Origin: an uncultured Selenomonadaceae bacterium
GTDB lineage: Bacteria; Bacillota; Negativicutes; Selenomonadales; Selenomonadaceae
Length of the DNA: 64,000 bases
Assembly: GCA_905233135.1 (NCBI GenBank)
Contig: CAJOCQ010000011.1
Coordinates: 62,001 to 126,000 of the forward strand
Direction: 5' to 3'
Part shown: positions 62,438 to 64,000 of the stretch, piece after piece
How the letters are laid out: every line of letters begins with the position of its first letter
Position numbering within the stretch: the stretch's first letter is position 1
Notes under the pieces: generated by a model
Database searches by the model: none
What the model was told of the DNA's origin: nothing
Seen by the model: only the letters and a program-made list of their open reading frames with translations
Program-made: the position numbers and the translations under genes

Positions 62438-63880
62438 TTGAAATACGAAGCGGTAATAGGATTGGAAATTCACAGCGAATTGAAAACTGCAACAAAAATT
62501 TTTTGCGGCTGCGCAACAACTTTCGGCGCAGAACAAAATACTCATACTTGTCCCGTATGTTTAGGCTTGCCCGGCGTTTTGCCGACGATTAACAAGCGCG
62601 TTGTTGAATTTGCGATTAAAGCGGGATTGGCTACCAACTGCAAAATTAACAAGTACAGCAAGTTTGACAGAAAAAATTATTATTATCCCGACCTGCCGAA
62701 AAATTGGCAAACTTCCCAATACGATTTGCCTATTGCCTATGAAGGGCACGTTGAAATTGAAGTTGACGGTGAAAGAAAAATTGTCCGCTTGACGCGCATT
62801 CATATGGAAGAGGACGCGGGAAAATTGGTACACAGCGGCAGCACGATTAAAGATTCTGCAACTTCAAACGTTGACTACAACCGCACGGGCGTACCGCTTA
62901 TTGAAATTGTTTCTGAACCTGATATGCATTCGGCGGCAGAGGCGCGCGCCTATATGGAAAAAATTAAATCAATTCTCGAATATATCGACGTTTCAAATTG
63001 CCGTATGGAAGAGGGCAACCTTCGCGCAGATATTAACGTTTCATTGCGCCCCGTCGGCAGTGAAAAGCTCGGCACTCGTACCGAAATGAAAAATATTAAT
63101 TCCTTTAAAGCGTTGGAAGATGCTATTAATTACGAAATTGAAAGACAGGCTGAAGTACTTGACGACGGCGGAAAAATTATTCAAGAAACGCGCACTTGGA
63201 ACCCCGAAAAGGGAATTACTCAATCAATGCGCAGTAAAGAAAATGCCAATGATTATCGTTATATGCCTGAACCTGATTTGCCGCCGATTATTACAACCGA
63301 TGAAGAAATTGAGAACTTCAGAAAATCATTGCCGGAACTTCCTGACGCACGCCGCGCCCGCTTGATTAATGATTTGGGTTTATCTGAATATGACGCGGGA
63401 ATTATCACAAGTTCACGCGCTATGGCTGAATATTTTGATACGGTTGTTGCAAGCGGCGCGGATGCAAAATTGGCGGCTAATTGGATTATGTCTGACCTTT
63501 CAAAAAATCTTAACGCCGAAAATTTGACAATCGAAAATTCGCCCGTTGACGCAAAACGCCTCGCCGAAATGATTTTGTTGATTCAAAAAGGCACTATCAG
63601 CGGCAAAATTGCAAAAACTGTTTTTGTTGAAATGTGGAAGTCTCAAGATTCGCCCGCAAAAATCGTCAAGGATAAAGGCTTGGTACAAATTACCGACACC
63701 GCCGAAATTGAAAAAATTGTTGACGAAGTTATTTCAAAAAATCAAAAAGCCGTTGAAGAATACCGCGCAGGTAAGAAAAAAGCTATTGGCTCTCTCGTCG
63801 GGCAAATTATGAAGGCTACAAAAGGCAAGGCTAATCCACAAATGGTTAATGAACTTTTGACAAAAAAATTGGACGATTGA
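62438..63880 (+). CDS. gatB: Aspartyl/glutamyl-tRNA amidotransferase subunit B
   Basis: 480 residues. The GatB signature is YEAVIGLEIHSELKTATKIFCGC, with the zinc cysteines CGC and CPVCLGLPG, then RIHMEEDAGKLVHSG, DYNRTGVPLIEIVSEPD and a C-terminal YqeY-like tail (about 330-480). It activates the carboxyl of misacylated tRNA for amidation. TTG start with AGGAGG. Last gene of the interrupted gatCAB cluster. Confidence 0.96.
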   Translation: MKYEAVIGLEIHSELKTATKIFCGCATTFGAEQNTHTCPVCLGLPGVLPTINKRVVEFAIKAGLATNCKINKYSKFDRKNYYYPDLPKNWQTSQYDLPIAYEGHVEIEVDGERKIVRLTRIHMEEDAGKLVHSGSTIKDSATSNVDYNRTGVPLIEIVSEPDMHSAAEARAYMEKIKSILEYIDVSNCRMEEGNLRADINVSLRPVGSEKLGTRTEMKNINSFKALEDAINYEIERQAEVLDDGGKIIQETRTWNPEKGITQSMRSKENANDYRYMPEPDLPPIITTDEEIENFRKSLPELPDARRARLINDLGLSEYDAGIITSSRAMAEYFDTVVASGADAKLAANWIMSDLSKNLNAENLTIENSPVDAKRLAEMILLIQKGTISGKIAKTVFVEMWKSQDSPAKIVKDKGLVQITDTAEIEKIVDEVISKNQKAVEEYRAGKKKAIGSLVGQIMKATKGKANPQMVNELLTKKLDD

Positions 63881-63884
63881 TATT

Positions 63885-64000
63885 ATGATTTATAAAGGCG
63901 CAATTTTCGATATGGACGGCACTTTGATAAACACGCTTGAAGATTTGGCTGACAGCGTCAACGAAATGTTGGCACATTACAATTTGCCGCCGCGCACGCT
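63885..64000 (+). CDS. HAD-family phosphatase, probably phosphoglycolate phosphatase (3' cut by window)
   Basis: Only 38 residues are visible. The nucleophile motif GAIFDMDGTLINTLEDLADS identifies a HAD hydrolase of the Gph/pyrophosphatase type. ATG 63885 lies four bases after the gatB stop. Specificity cannot be set from this fragment. Confidence 0.8.
   Translation, partial: MIYKGAIFDMDGTLINTLEDLADSVNEMLAHYNLPPRT

Overview
The window looks like a chromosomal segment of a diderm (outer-membrane) Firmicute, most likely one of the Negativicutes. This is inferred from gene content. Lipopolysaccharide genes (a fused waaA-lpxK, gmhA) sit beside typically Firmicute features: rpoE (RNA polymerase delta) upstream of pyrG, hemZ upstream of hisS, an AroH-type chorismate mutase and an LL-diaminopimelate aminotransferase. 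Base composition is moderately AT-rich. TTG starts are common. No rRNA, prophage or insertion sequence was recognised.

Layout. 1-6.3 kb: the end of a hybrid sensor kinase, an orphan solute-binding lipoprotein, the WaaA-LpxK fusion and a degenerate PIG-L-like protein. 6.3-15.6 kb: L,D-transpeptidase, polA, gmhA, then fur, hemZ, hisS and aroH. 15.6-25.8 kb is the accessory region separating hisS from aspS: a GH32 beta-fructosidase with a frameshifted signal peptide, a lytic transglycosylase, nine tandem genes for double-glycine-leader peptides, then aspS, a secreted protein sharing the peptide-gene promoter, and a CydC-like ABC protein. 25.8-32.5 kb: small proteins, holA, alr, tRNA-Glu, tRNA-Ala, ilvB and dapL. 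32.5-35.7 kb: an uncharacterised operon behind a promoter with a G9 spacer tract. 35.7-53 kb: tRNA-Arg, plsC, cmk, aroA, ligA, pcrA, a hybrid kinase, pyrG, rpoE, a YkuD protein, a GNAT gene with a poly-G frameshift, argS and rnhB. 53-64 kb: a Q/N-rich FliK-like protein and a gatCAB cluster interrupted by acetolactate decarboxylase and by a block of an MBL-fold protein, an EcoRI-family adenine methyltransferase, an Rpn-family nuclease and a DUF262-HNH protein.

Strongest novelty candidates: (i) the nine-gene LSxxELxxIAGG peptide array, most members with their own promoter (TTGTCA/CTGTCA, an invariant 19-bp spacer, TATAAT-like -10) and terminator, with the same promoter on a secreted-protein gene beyond aspS; (ii) a dispersed composite intergenic element of 100-280 bp with covarying closing stems; (iii) the methyltransferase/Rpn/DUF262-HNH block inside gatCAB; (iv) homopolymer tracts placed to switch genes (G9 in the GNAT gene, G9 in a promoter spacer, A8 in the GH32 signal peptide); (v) a second dispersed family of short G-rich/C-rich inverted repeats between genes.

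All functions come from reading protein motifs by eye; no database search was run.
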